Shown: one piece after another, positions 33,533 to 45,600 of the stretch
Position numbering within the stretch: the stretch's first letter is position 1
Layout of the letters: each line of letters begins with the position of its first letter
Assembly (NCBI GenBank): GCA_011033025.1
Contig: WFMF01000148.1
Location: 1 to 64,000 of the forward strand
Length of the DNA: 64,000 nt
Direction: 5' to 3'
Origin: Beroe forskalii
Lineage: Eukaryota > Ctenophora > Nuda > Beroida > Beroidae
The notes under the pieces: generated by a model
The model's input: only the letters and a program-made list of their open reading frames with translations
Told to the model about the DNA's origin: nothing
The model's database searches: none
Program-made: the position numbers and the translations under genes

Positions 33533-36500
33533 GTCATGGCAGGATTCACGCACTACTTCTTCCTCTCCGCCTTCCTCTGGATGACCATGGAGGCAGTCGG
33601 ACTCTACAGGGCTGTGGTTCTGGTCTTCACCAGGGGCTCCAACACCAAGTTCCTGCTGTCAGCACTTATCATCGCATGGGGTGAAGTGGGAGTTAGGGGT
33701 TGTTTTGTATTAGTTGGTTGCATATTATTGTGACAATTGGACTGTTTCAAATCTAATCAATTGTGAAATTTGGACTGACAAGAACACTATTTTCGAAGTT
33801 TTTAAGATTGAACTAACTTCTGCAATTAATGTTTGATATCTTCAGGATTTCCTGGGGTGGTTGTGGTTATTCTACTTTCACTCAACACTGCAGTGTACCG
33901 GGCGAACATGGACCTTGAATTGTTAGTGATTTACTTAATACTTATTTTAACACGCCATAATTGTTTTTTAATTGGTCTCGTTCTTAATCCCCCTCGTTTC
34001 CCTCTGCTAGCCTTCCCCTCACCCGTAACCCTTCAATCCCTCCCCAGCTGCTGGCTGACTCGTAGTTGGATGTTCGGCTCCTTCTTCGCTCCTCTTCTCA
34101 TCATGCTCCTCTTCAACTGCACTGTTTTCATCAGAGTCCTGTGGACCATCATCCGCAACAGGAACAACAAGTGCAAGTAAGTCCCCTTGCTTCATCATAT
34201 TTCACTTTGAATTGAGCTGACGATTTGATGGTCCGGCCCCTCAATATCTGACTATAAAAGGATGAAAGGATACGTTTATTTGAGTAGCATATAAAGCCAA
34301 TTACGCGAGTAGCTATGTGAATTGTACGTTTTGTTCGTCTAGCCTTCTATGCATATGTATTCGAGCAATTTTTACCATTATCTAGCAGTTTGGTGTTTCA
34401 AGGCACTCCAGATTTTTGCCCAATTATAGCGTAAAACTGATCAAAATAATTGAAAATCATTTGCAAAGCATCAAACTGCACAAGCATCCTGAAAATTGAG
34501 GAGCAATCATAACATGGTCATTGGTCAATGACCAGTTGTCAGAAAAAGCCGTTAATTCGCTGCCAAAGCACTACAAAGCACTATAACCCATTTCACAGCG
34601 GCGTTACTCTGGCTCCGTCATTCAGAGTAAAGCCATCTGAAAGGAAGAAAAAGTAAGTTGTAAAACGCTGCTGGAAGGGAGAAGGGTGTAACGCATGAAT
34701 TTACAATCTTTTTGAGGTTTTATGATGAAAAAACAGCTTTTTTCATGCTAAAAGACCTGAAATGCGTGCTTCATTTGGGTTGAAAAGGAGAGTTTGGATG
34801 GGGAGCGATGCATGAAATCTGAAACGCTTAACTTCTATACATTTTTAAATATTATAGCTTTGTAGATGTTTCTCAAACCATCATTGAATGCCAAGTAAAG
34901 GGTGGTGAGGTTAACTTAAACCGACATTGACTGCCTTATTACACAGATCATCTTGTCAAGCTGAAGACGATAATCTCACGATTTTTGAAAACTTCCGAAG
35001 AAAACATTTCTCTACTTCTAAAGTACTATATCAAGAGATTGATCTATTTTATGATTATGCAAGCCATGACTTTCGACTCGGTGGCTTCTATGATACATCC
35101 CAAATTTTCACATTTGATTTCATTCAAAAATTCAATAACCACTATGCTGCAACGCTGAGGATTCAAGCTAAGCATCGATTCGTACTTCTTTCGCATTCTC
35201 TCCTCTTTGCTGAAAAGTGAAAGCACTCTAGTAGTTTCCTATATCAGAGCTACACTCCATTTACAATCCAAATTCCCCTAAGGTTGCAGCACAAGCCTGG
35301 TCAGAACCTGACAGAGTTACGAGTAGTGTTCTCAATAATGACACTCCTGGGTGAGCTAACATTTAAAATAATCGCTTTTCCGGTTCAAGAGTGGACAAGG
35401 AGGGCAAAAATGAAGATTTTGTTTTTTGAACGCTCATTAATCTTAATGGTTATTGTAACTTGTAACTTTCAGGTTTAACGTGGATCTTTGGAATCATCCA
35501 AGCGACGACGCCCCACCTTGCAGTCCAGTATTTCTTCACCATCACAAACACACTTCAGGTATAATTTTCTGAATCGTTTAATGAGTCCTAAAAAGGAAAT
35601 ATTTCCTCCTATCTCCTAGTTTTTTTTGTCTCCCTGTATTCTTCTTTTGTCCATTCCTGTATCTCTTCCTCACCACCCCTCCTTTATCAGGGCATGGCAG
35701 TGTTCATGTTCTACTGCCTCTTCAACCCCTTGTATCCCCCTCATTACCACCCTCCCTCCCCCCTCCTCACTATTTCCCTCCCCAGGGCATGGCGGTGTTC
35801 ATGTTCTACTGCCTCTTCAACCCCAACATCCGCACGGCCATGTGGCGTGTTGTCCACGGCCTCTCCCTCAACAGTGACCAGTCCAACACCAGCAACTCCA
35901 ACAACCGGGGCAAGGGCAACGATAAGAAGCAACGCATCAGCATCCGTCAGCTGGCAACCATGCGGAAGATCAGCCTCGTCAAAGCTCATGTGAGTGTAAT
36001 GAGGCAGTTATATTAATTTTGTTGAACGGTGAAAAACTTTAGATAATATTCTTTTAGTTCTTTTTGAAATGCTGTCCATGCTTCCATGCGATAGCGTTTA
36101 TAAATTCCATAGTCACATCTAGTTGTGTTGTAAGAATAAGTTTTTTATCTTCATATTTGTTTGTTAAGAAGTTCTATAAGTTTTACTAACATTGCGTCAG
36201 ACCATGATCGATTCCTCAGATTGACGGCAACCCCTTCGCTTTCTCCTTTCCCTCTAACAACACAAGTGACGGCAGAGTTCGGAAACTAGACCGTAAGGAC
36301 TGGAAGAAGCTGAAGAAACACGACATCCAGCACACCTTTAACAAGTGTCTCTCAGACTCGGGCACGGGGCAGGTCATGATAATAGACCGGTGTGCGCTCA
36401 ACCAGCGACCCACCCAATCGACTCTAGCAGGAGAGAGAAACTCCACCGCTGACTCAGGAGCTGGGATGAGGTTCTCCAGGGTTTCAACCCCGGGGTCCTT

Positions 36501-36630
36501 GCCCCGGGTACCTTCAGCTAACTCTCTGTCAGACTTAGGGGCGCCGCCCAGTGAGTGCAGGGAGGCGATGCTGTACGGAGATCAAAGCTTACTCTCGGAA
36601 TCCGAGCAGTGTCAGAGTTACTGTAATTGA
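33533..36630 (+). CDS. Adhesion-type GPCR, 3' part only (TM3-TM7 and cytoplasmic tail)
   Basis: Exons 33533-33680, 33846-33921, 34048-34176, 35283-35350, 35473-35558, 35786-35989, 36220-36630; all GT-AG and in phase, 373 codons. Features typical of family B2: TM3 HYFFLSAFLWMTMEAVGLYR, TM4 GFPGVVVVILLS, TM5 CWLTRSWMFGSFFAPLL, TM6 LLGLTWIFGI, TM7 TNTLQGMAVFMFYCLFNPNIR. The tail of about 190 aa is Ser/Asn-rich with basic stretches. The first exon begins with a good acceptor (ctcccatctccag) and needs an upstream exon with TM1-TM2, GPS/GAIN and ectodomain. None of these is present back to 22 kb, where the retrotransposon sits. Either a very long intron carries the neighbouring genes, or the gene was truncated by rearrangement or misassembly. 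Not to be read as a complete receptor. Confidence 0.85.
35691..35731 (+). repeat. Duplicated start of adhesion GPCR exon 6
   Basis: Forty-one bases, nearly identical to the first 41 bases of the exon at 35786 (GMAVFMFYCLFNP), preceded by its own pyrimidine-rich acceptor (ctcctttatcag) 95 bp upstream. The copy stops where a GTATCC donor-like site follows. It could be a dead duplication or a decoy/alternative acceptor. Confidence 0.8.
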
Positions 36631-36703
36631 CGGGAGATGGCGCTGTATGCAGGTTTATAATGCAGTCAAAAGATTAAGAAGGTTTTTGTCAGACGCTGTC
36701 TGA

Positions 36704-36763
36704 CCTGCTGACGGAAGTCTGCGCGTCGATTCTCACGAGGATCTGTTGACGACAGACAAAGAA
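36704..36763. repeat. Dispersed repeat fragment, copy 2 (partner at 5641-5700)
   Basis: The order ctgctgacg, gcgcg, cgattctc, gaggatctgt, gacagacaaa matches 5641-5700 with substitutions and a few indels, same orientation. Immediately downstream of the adhesion GPCR stop. Confidence 0.5.
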
Positions 36764-37380
36764 GGTTTGGTCTGTATCAGTCTTTGACTCTATGGTATGG
36801 CCGGTCATAGTGATTAGGTATCATGTGAATCTAGGCAAGATAAGAAGATAAAATAACTTCTGAAATGGGCATTAATTGTGTCCATCATAACTTCAAAAAG
36901 CGATGTTTCTGAGTCACGAACTTCTCTGCTGTTCAAAAGTTCGAAGCAGTATTGAATCTAGGAATTTCGTTCAATCTATAGCATTAAATAACTGTACCTA
37001 ATTGAAAGTCGGACGTGCATGGGCCAAGGTTGAAGTCGAAGAATAGGACTATCAACGCATGGGCAATCATCCCATTCGTTCCTATGACGATTCTCGAATT
37101 TAACCTTGCATTTCCGTGTTCAATTTCAATGAGCTAAGAGAACCCAGTGTCATGTCAGTGGGTTATAGTGCTTGAAATCAAAGATTCTATTTTATTTTTT
37201 GTAAACTGAGTTGAAATGTATAGTGAAAGTGAAATTATCGCTTATTAATTACAATTAGCACGTATTTTTGGGTCCCGGTGAATGTGGAATGATCAATTCA
37301 GAATTTCTCATGCCTATGCCCAATTACGAGAATGTAAAATCCATTCCATGAGGATTTCAAGAATTCTTTTCAAAAGCATT

Positions 37381-37440
37381 ACTCCGCAAGCGTTTTGAGT
37401 TTCTCTGATTTTTGCCCGTTACTCAAAATGCTTGCGGAGT
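37381..37440. repeat. Hairpin, 20-bp arms, 20-nt loop
   Basis: Arms 37381-37400 (actccgcaagcgttttgagt) and 37421-37440 are reverse complements with a single difference that would be a G-U pair in RNA. The loop is ttctctgatttttgcccgtt. Confidence 0.9.
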
Positions 37441-37479
37441 AAAATTATCTGAATCCAAGAATATCATGGGACAGATGCG

Positions 37480-37860
37480 CGGCGTAACCGCGAACGATAT
37501 TGGATATGTTCCTTGCGCGCGCGGCAAAACGACTTATGACCCGCTTTGTCCTTACTCCATGTCACGGAGCCTTATTTTTCGCGCGCAAGCGCGCCTCTTC
37601 AGCGCGAACAAACAGGGACACGTAACATGTGGTAATGTTGCCTGGCCCCCTCGCGCGCGCGCGCTCCGACTCGCAGAGTCGGGGCAGACAACGTATGGCA
37701 TGGCAAGTTAGGATAGGGTCAGAATTTGTTTGTCAGGCGTCGCGTTGATCCCCTAACCAGGGGGTTTCGTGGATACGCTTGCTGCGCCGCGCACTGTGTG
37801 CGCGAAACCAGGGCCCTGGTTAGGGCAAGTCGCGTTGCCTGCCCCCTCGCACGCGCGAAA
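37480..37860. other. CpG-rich patch with nested inverted repeat
   Basis: Runs of alternating gcgcgc, unlike the AT-rich flanks. CCCTAACCAGGG (37751-37762) pairs with CCCTGGTTAGGG (37814-37825), and inside it gggtttcg pairs with cgaaacc. The block gttgcctg(g)ccccctcgc occurs twice (about 37638 and 37836). It might be a promoter or CpG island for the PHPT1-like gene about 0.5 kb downstream, or a repeat relic. Confidence 0.5.
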
Positions 37861-38386
37861 AATTAAAATAATGGGTTTGACGACGTCAGACAAATGGTTC
37901 TCATGTGATATTTGATTCAAAAAGGAAAAACACAAATTTAAGAAAAGAAAAAATTGAATTGCAGTACTGCCAACTGCTGGTTGATTGATTAATCCAGGTT
38001 TTTGCTGATTCATTTCATGTAAAAATTTCATGATACTAAAATTTATTCTTCAAAGATTTTGCTCAAATTTGTAGTGGGTCCTAAACTTTCAATACCAATT
38101 CTTTGCAATACTCCGTGCAAATCTGATACTCAGCACTCATATTATTCACATCTATTGCATTGATTTATTAGATTAAATTGGAGAGCATTTTAGTTCTTGA
38201 TTAACATGCCTTTGATTCAGAATTTTCCATATCTATTTTGTACCTTGAGCTCAAATAATTGGGTTCTGACTTATTTGTAGCATCTTATTGGACTATTTAC
38301 TTGTGTGAAACCAATTTTTGATAGAGCCCATTTGTTTTACTGCTGTTGATTAGTTCCAGTTCCACTAACTGAGGTGCATGGATTAG

Positions 38387-38755
38387 ATGATGACAGACAT
38401 GGACGACAAACCTTCTCTCAGTGAGATTGTTGACATTGACTGTTCAGGAACATTCAAATATGTGTTGATAGAATTGTTCCTCAAAGATGAGACATCAAGA
38501 CTACTTGTCCGTGGCTATTCATGGGGTGCTTACCACGATGATATTTATCAGGAAACATTGAAACAGGCTCTCAAAGAAGGGCTTGACACTGAGTGTCTTG
38601 GTGGTGGGAGAATAACTCATGATGCCACCAAGAAAGACATATTTGTTTATGGTTATTCAATGGGATTTGGTAGAGCAGATCATGCTAAAGTATGTGAGCT
38701 TATAAAAGTTAAATATCCATCCTATAATGTTCATTGGTCTGATGAAGGTTACTAG
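38387..38755 (+). CDS. PHPT1: 14 kDa phosphohistidine phosphatase, intronless, 122 aa
   Basis: Single open frame, full family length (human PHPT1 is 125 aa). Diagnostic blocks in order: VDID-x-x-G-x-FKYVLI, VRGY-x-W-x-x-YH-x-DIY, ECLGGGRI, VYGYSM-x-x-G-x-ADHA, KYP-x-Y-x-V-x-W-x-x-x-GY. H50 in AYHDDIY corresponds to the catalytic His53 of the human enzyme; R75 and the GGG loop are kept. The enzyme removes phosphate from phosphohistidine in cytosolic proteins. ATG 38387 is followed by a second Met; either could start. Vertebrate PHPT1 genes have introns, so this copy may be a retrocopy or may have lost them; no poly-A remnant or flanking repeats were seen. The frame is intact, so it is probably functional. 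Confidence 0.95.
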   Translation: MMTDMDDKPSLSEIVDIDCSGTFKYVLIELFLKDETSRLLVRGYSWGAYHDDIYQETLKQALKEGLDTECLGGGRITHDATKKDIFVYGYSMGFGRADHAKVCELIKVKYPSYNVHWSDEGY

Positions 38756-39651
38756 ACAAACTTGGCATTAACTACATGAATACAAGTTATTCCTAGCATA
38801 TCAGTGGTAACAAAGATCAAAGAACCCCTTTATTGTTATGCACAGGAACCAGTAACATAGCAAGAATGTGCCAAATTGATTATTTTCCCCAAGATCTTTT
38901 TATTGCTGAATCTTTATAACTTTCACCACAATTTTATAATACAGACTTTTTTCAATCGAATGCACTTTGATTTCCTCAAATCAGTGATCAGGTATGCTCA
39001 TTTTTGTATATATTTGAATAGTTCTATTTATTTTAACTTTCAAAATGTGTTTTCTTGCCAATTATGTCGTTTTCATGCTGCAAAACTTGATGTTCTAACT
39101 ACTGTATCTCTGGCCTCTATAAGTTGCAGTTGCAATGGATCATATTCAACTGAAGATCTTCTGTTTCAAAATTTGAAGTTTTCCACCCTTCTTTATTTCA
39201 GCTATATGCCTGTTTGCCTTTTGAAAACTTTCATAAGTAATGAGACTGCAATACAATACTCTCTTTTTCTTTGTAGAACAAATACAGTCATCTTTGTAGT
39301 CTCATTTAGTCTTTGTTTGACATAAACTTGTTCTAGAATGAGCCCCAATACAGGATCCATAGTTTGTGCATGTTTAGGGCAAAATGAACACTTAAACCTT
39401 ACCACATCAAAAAATTTTATATCCATCTATGGTTCGAGTACCTAAATTATGCCCTGAGTCCTGACTATTCATTTTCTTAGGAACAAATCCTAATAGTGCA
39501 AATTTGTATATAATTCTAAAGCACAATATTTTCTTACTTTTCAGTGCTAATTATGTTAATTAACCTTAATATCGGATAATATTTCAAGTCAAACTTTGTT
39601 TCACTGTGAATTGTATAATCTGCTACTCAAAACCCGTCATCAGTAGTGTGC
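38756..39651. other. 3' UTR of the PHPT1-like gene and intergenic DNA
   Basis: AT-rich with no supported exon. Open frames here (for example 38876-39325) have no recognisable domain and biased hydrophobic composition of the kind AT-rich DNA gives by chance. Confidence 0.5.
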
Positions 39652-42600
39652 ATGTCCTTTGCTGGGTTCCAGATAGCATCCATTGAGAAAGAGTACAACC
39701 GACAGCAGGAGCAAAGGATGGCTCAGACTACAGAAAGGGTGACCCCACCCAGCAAGGTCATGATCAAGGTAATGTTCATCATCAGGGTCATCTTTCAGTG
39801 AGTGTATTGTATTTGAAACTGCTCCTATGCAGTCACGTTCTGTGGCTAGCCCAAGAACCATCGTTGTTCAAACGCCCTCGCAAGGCTCATTAATTTTCAT
39901 CGCAGCTCTCAAAGTGAGAAGGTAATAATTCGTCATTTCAGGAAGCGAACACTCAACTAATGATGATGTTTGAGCGGATATCCACTCTGGAATCCCAGCT
40001 AGCATCGAAGACAGCAGCCCTTAACGAGGCCAACTCCCATTGTTCTGGTTCGGGGGAAGCAGTGAAGACGCTGGAGAAACGCATCAGAGAGGTAACTTTC
40101 TTCTTTGTGTTTCCACTTAGTGTTTCCTCTTAGTGTTTCCTCTTAGAGTTACTTCAAAGTGTGGGGATTATGAATGTCGGTGGTGTTAACCGTTTTAGCT
40201 TTAAGGATAAGGGATCCTTAGATTCATCGTTGCTTGGTAAATATAACATGAACCTTTAGACATGCTACAACGCTGTGAATTAAAATCGAATGTAATTCTG
40301 TGATAGTGCCTTTGTTTGTGTCCTTGCGGGAAGATTCCTCAAGATTGTTGTTTAAATGTAGACTAAGTAACTAGCGTTACTTCTATGGAATTTCCGAATC
40401 CCACGATCTTCCACATTTCCTATCAGTTAGAAGAACAGAGTGTGGAGAAAGAGAAAGTGCACAACGCCCAACTGGTTTCCTACCAGCAGCAGTGTCAGAA
40501 CCAGCTAAATGTGATGAAGGAGCAGTGTAAATTACAGGTCAGTTTATGAAACTTACTGTTCATTATGTGTAGCTGTGTTCATGGCTATAATACAGCTACT
40601 TTTTGGAAATGTAATCGCTGAAGTATTAAACCCAAAATACACTTTGAAAGTATCAGATTTTGAGAGGAATGTAAAAGGAGCATGTGTAACTCTTTAACGC
40701 GGCTGTCACAGTGTTTGGAAAGCTACTGTAAACCTAATATAGTAAAAAGCTGAATGTTTTAATTTTTGTTTTATGTTTTCAACAGGTGTGCACCTTTCAC
40801 AGTGCACAGTGTTTTGTGCGCATTGAATGGGTGCAGTGCCTATTATTCAAAAAGTTGTATAACTATACTACGGTCTTTACAATACAGTATACAGTGTATT
40901 ACAGCCACATTCAACGAAACAAAGCTTTTTAAGTTGACGCCCTTATAGTCTTGCTTAATAAGAAAGGCATTGAAGTATTGTAATTGGACACTGTCCTGGA
41001 AGTATATGAGGTATACCCTGTCCCATTTTTGCGTTGTAATTTCCAACAACCATACAATTCATATCTTTCTACAATACTGAGAACTGTCTACCATAACTTC
41101 ATACCTAAAGGATCTTAACGTAATTCATCTTTGAATCCTTATTCCATAAACAGACATTTGATAAACTTGCTCTTTGAAATGCATTGTCATATTGTGGATG
41201 ACATCAATGTAACCATTCGCGTGCACTGAACTAACTCTCAGCTAGCGTACGTGTTTTTTGTATTGAGAAATACTGAAAACCACTAATAAGTGACCGTTAG
41301 AAAAAGTGGTTAATTCCCCAAATTTACTATGATAATCTACTTTCACCGTGTACAAACTGAGCTGTATAAGAAGCTGGCTCATACTTTAATTCTCGAAAAT
41401 CAACTGTATTTTCTTTACCTTGTCATTCAAATTAATTAATAATTAATTGCAGTCCAATTCCTTAATTACGCGCATTTTGAAGGCTACTTCATGTGAGGCG
41501 CGGTAGGTTTTGGTTCTTGTATAATGCGCTGAAAACCGATTAGCGCGCGTTCCAGTGACATGGCACATAAAGTGCGGTGCCTAGAATTTGTTATTTTAGT
41601 TTCAATGCAACAATCTACTACAAAACTCAATGCTTCATTGATAACAATCTAAAATGAGGGCAAGTATAAAGTAAAGGCAACCACTTTCATGAAAAAGTTT
41701 GGTCTTGAAGTCGCGAATAAATATTTGAAATCGTGACGCTCACCGCTAGGGACTGAAATGAATTATAAATGGCTGTTTGAACTTTGACACACACAATCTG
41801 GCACCTGCAATATGTTGGCAATAATCTCTATTCAAGTGAAAGTATGTCAATAAAGTAAATTTAGCTTAATAAAACCCATCTAATGCCGTTCATGTCTGTT
41901 GTTTTGGCGTCAGTCCAACTTTCTGCCCTGTTGACTCACAGTACCAATTAATTTTCTGTTTGGTGCCCACTTCTCATTCAGACTACCTATATCTGTATAG
42001 TCTGCCTATATCTATTGGCTGTAGATTCCTAACGTGATCAATTCATTGTCAACAGGCAAATTTATGCACTTAGCCCGAAAAAGTTACTTAAGAACTAAAG
42101 ACGAAGTGTTTTTGGTATTTAACTCCGTTCCAGTTTGAAAATTCGGAGAAGGAATTCAAAAAATTCCCACATAGCCCGTTTTAGCGAAGCAATTGTGGAG
42201 CTGCAAAATAACTTAGCTGCAAAACTATAATTTCAGTGGCGTTAAGTACAATTAACGGCCAATAAATTGACTCTTGTCGTGTGAACTCCGGATGTAATGC
42301 CCCAAATCTGCAGCTAAATTTACCTGTTTTTAGATTTACAACTATACTCCTGTCTACTTTAAATTTAGCTTATAATATTTTAAATTTAGTCTACACTATA
42401 ACACATTCTTAGGTTATGTTAGAATTTGAATTTAGGTTTTCGTGATGTGTTTGTTTTAACCTGGTCACGTAAAAACAGAAAGTTTGAGATCACTGTGTTC
42501 TTGGAAATACGAATCTTCTGTTTGTTGTGTCTAAATGTGAAAACTGACTTTATGTCTGGCATCTTTCTGGCTTGTACAAGACTTATGTAATTGAATTGTT

Positions 42601-45600
42601 CCTTAGCCTTAGGTCTTAGCCTTAGGTCTTGTATCGAAACTAATTTGTCACTAAGACAGTTCAATTTGTCCTGTTAAGTCGTTTTGTTGGTTTTTTCAAC
42701 TAACTTTATCGCTCGTTATGAGTAGTCTATCAGTCAATTTACTAATTCAAGAGAGAAACAGAATATTGCTAACATTAGACAGGGTTTCATCACGTGTCCT
42801 TATTATAACACTAGTCAGTTGACTTTTTCCCTAAACTATCAGATGGCAGAGTTGAACCAGCACCTTGAGTCCTACAAAAGGGATACCAAAGCTAAGCTAG
42901 CTAAATATAAACAAGCAGAGCAGACCTGGTCTCAGGACAAAGCTTCTTATGAAGAGTCCGTTTCTCAGTCTGAGAGACTGGTTCGTTTGGCATGCGTCCA
43001 ACAATCAAAAGCCTTGATTTTATAATCCGAGTATGATACATGAATTCCAACGGGGATTTAAGATTAAATTTATTCACCCAGTTTACACGCAATCCCAACG
43101 ATTTCATGTTTTTCTCAAGAAAAATGGGGATTTTTTCAAGAAAAAAGCAGTGAATGTCATGCATCAGCATGAATATTGCCTGGGTCCCAAGACCCTGAAA
43201 AAGTCATGATCCCTGTTAAGCCTCTTTTATCTTCTACCGAAAATCTAGGTATTTGTTGTATCAAATCTGGAAAAAAGTTATCAAACTCGTCATTGCATGT
43301 GTGTCATGTTATCCCAGTATGTTGCTAACCCCAAACTCAGATGAGTGAGATGAACCAGTACATAGAAACTTACAAAAAGGAGAGCGAGGCCCAGCTAGCC
43401 CAGTATAAACAGGCTGAAGAGACCTGGGCCGTGGACAAGGCTTCCTATCAGGACTCTGTTTCTCGTCTAGAGAAACTGGTGGGTTTGCTTGCCAACCCTG
43501 CGTGATTACCACTGATATCTCTGTGATTTGCAGTGTGTGATTTACACTATTCTCTCTGTGTGATTTTCAACCAAAAAACCGTGTGACTTAAATGTATAAT
43601 TGTTCTCTGATTTACCCCGTTTTTGTTTAAACAAGAATTGCGATCGTGTTCTCCCCCGTCCCCTTTGCCGTTCGTAGTCAATTAAGCCCTCTCAGGGAAT
43701 TCATTGATGTCTTCCTTGTTTCCAGACACCCTTGTTTGGAATTTGCCTCATTTTGAAGTTTCCACTTTCCAAACCTCACTTCAAGACCAGCAAGCTTTCT
43801 TAAGCTCTTTCTCGTCCTTCATTTTTAGCCCTCTTGAGAGGTGCCCATTCAGCACTCTGATTGTTATTTTTTGTTCCAACAAGCAAATATGCAATGATTG
43901 CTTGCATCGCGCGGCGCGCGCGCAAATCGCAGTAGATGATGAAAAGATTTGGTTTGTGGCGGGTGATCCAGTAACTGTCTTCGCGCGTGACGTAAAGTAC
44001 ATTTGATTGTGGTACATGTCCCACTTTAACAACCGTCCTAACTTTTGGCAATTGGTTTAATTGGCATATTACCACCAAACGAGTAACATCGACCAATTAT
44101 GGTTCAGAATATGTTTCAGATTTAGAAGTACGCAATCCCAATTCATCACGATCTCTGCTAAACCTTCCTCAATGCCTTTTTAATCGAAAAGACGATTGTG
44201 AGAGAAAATAGAAAGGAAGAAACCTCTCAATGTTCGTCTTGTTGTAATGAGTCTTTGATTTGCAGGAGTTTTTTTTATTTCAAATCGATATCACTTTATT
44301 GTAGAACTTCTAAAAAAAGCTCCAATAGTATCCTTTCTTTCACCCCTTTGTGCTTTGTACAGATCTAAAGCTTTACAGATTCTATGACCTAATATGTTCG
44401 CACTGAATCATCTCACACTAGAATCTCTAAATTCTAAACTGTATCGTCTGGTATTCGTTACTGAAGGTCAGTTATGCGCTATACTCCAGCACTTCAAAAT
44501 ATGCGGGGTTAAGTCACCAACTTATTTCTCTAGACTATGATAATGATATCAGTCTCACTCTCTGACAGGCAACACGTTCACTCTTATGTGTACTTCCACT
44601 GCCATCTTGATTTTTAGGGTAACTCTAGACTCAATTTTCACAGACTCACTCTACTTTAATACCCTCACAGTCCCTTTTTCAACTCTACTTTAACTGACTC
44701 TGCCTTGCCAGGTGTACTCGTTGGGAGATGAGTTAGAGACCCTGAGGAAGACTAACTTCAGTCTACATGGTCAGATAGCTGCGTTTGAGGAGGAACACTG
44801 TAGACTCAGAGAGGAAATGGCCAGCAAGGTGAGTAGGGAATGAAATGCTGATTTTGCTTTGCTCTGATGAGCGGGTCTTGTGGTGCTGTCGTGCTTCAAA
44901 CTATGGGCTATGTTGATACTGCATGCTGATTCACTGTTTTGTCCTTTTTCATCGCAATTTCAGCTATTGGTTGATTTATGTTCTAACAACTCCTCTATTT
45001 CCAGGATAAGAAGTTGTCCGTTCTCCTCTCCACTGAAACCTCCCTCCTGACCCTCATTGGACTTATCAACGACATCAAATCCTCTGTCTGTACCTCCTCT
45101 CCAGATGACGCACCCACTGCCCCTACTGGGGATGCTACTGAAGAAGTTGTCACAATCAAAGTCCCCATTCATGCCGAGGACAGTGTCCCAGTTCCTGAGA
45201 TAGTCCCAGAATCAGTGGCAACAGAAACAGCAACTCCAGAGGTGCCTCAGGAGGAAGTTACTGAGGTGCCTCAGGAGGAAGTTACTGAGGATGTAGAAGT
45301 GGAGACTACAGAGGAAGCTAAGGAAGGCAGTGAGCAGTCTTCAGCAGGAGTGCAAGTTTCAGAAGATGCTCCTTCTGATGAACATCCTGTGGAGGAGTCC
45401 ACCCCTCCCGCTGAGTCTGAAATCCTTCCAGAAGCAGAGGCTGAATCTCCCCCAGAACCATCAACTGAGGAAGTAGCCGAGTGTACTTCAGAAGTCCCAG
45501 AGCCAGTAGCCGAATCTTCAGAGCTAGAACCAGTGGCTGAGTCTTCCCCAGAGAAAGCAGAAGCTACAGTTTCAGAGGAACCAGTCTGTGATGTGGCACC

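Larger units (their letters stand above)
36631..38386. other. Intergenic DNA with hairpins and a CpG-rich patch
   Basis: No gene seen. It contains the dispersed repeat at 36704, a strong hairpin at 37381-37440 and a GC-rich patch at 37480-37860, listed separately. The part after 37.9 kb is AT-rich and leads to the PHPT1-like gene. Confidence 0.5.

Noticed and set aside
31951..33549. Minus-strand 532-codon frame as one protein
   Set aside because: It runs through a tRNA-like SINE head and the wrong frame of ORF1, and its start overlaps an adhesion GPCR exon on the other strand. Only its middle part looks protein-like.
34927..35220. 97-codon frame inside an adhesion GPCR intron
   Set aside because: Between two well-supported exons, no recognisable domain, and its splice context does not fit the receptor phase.
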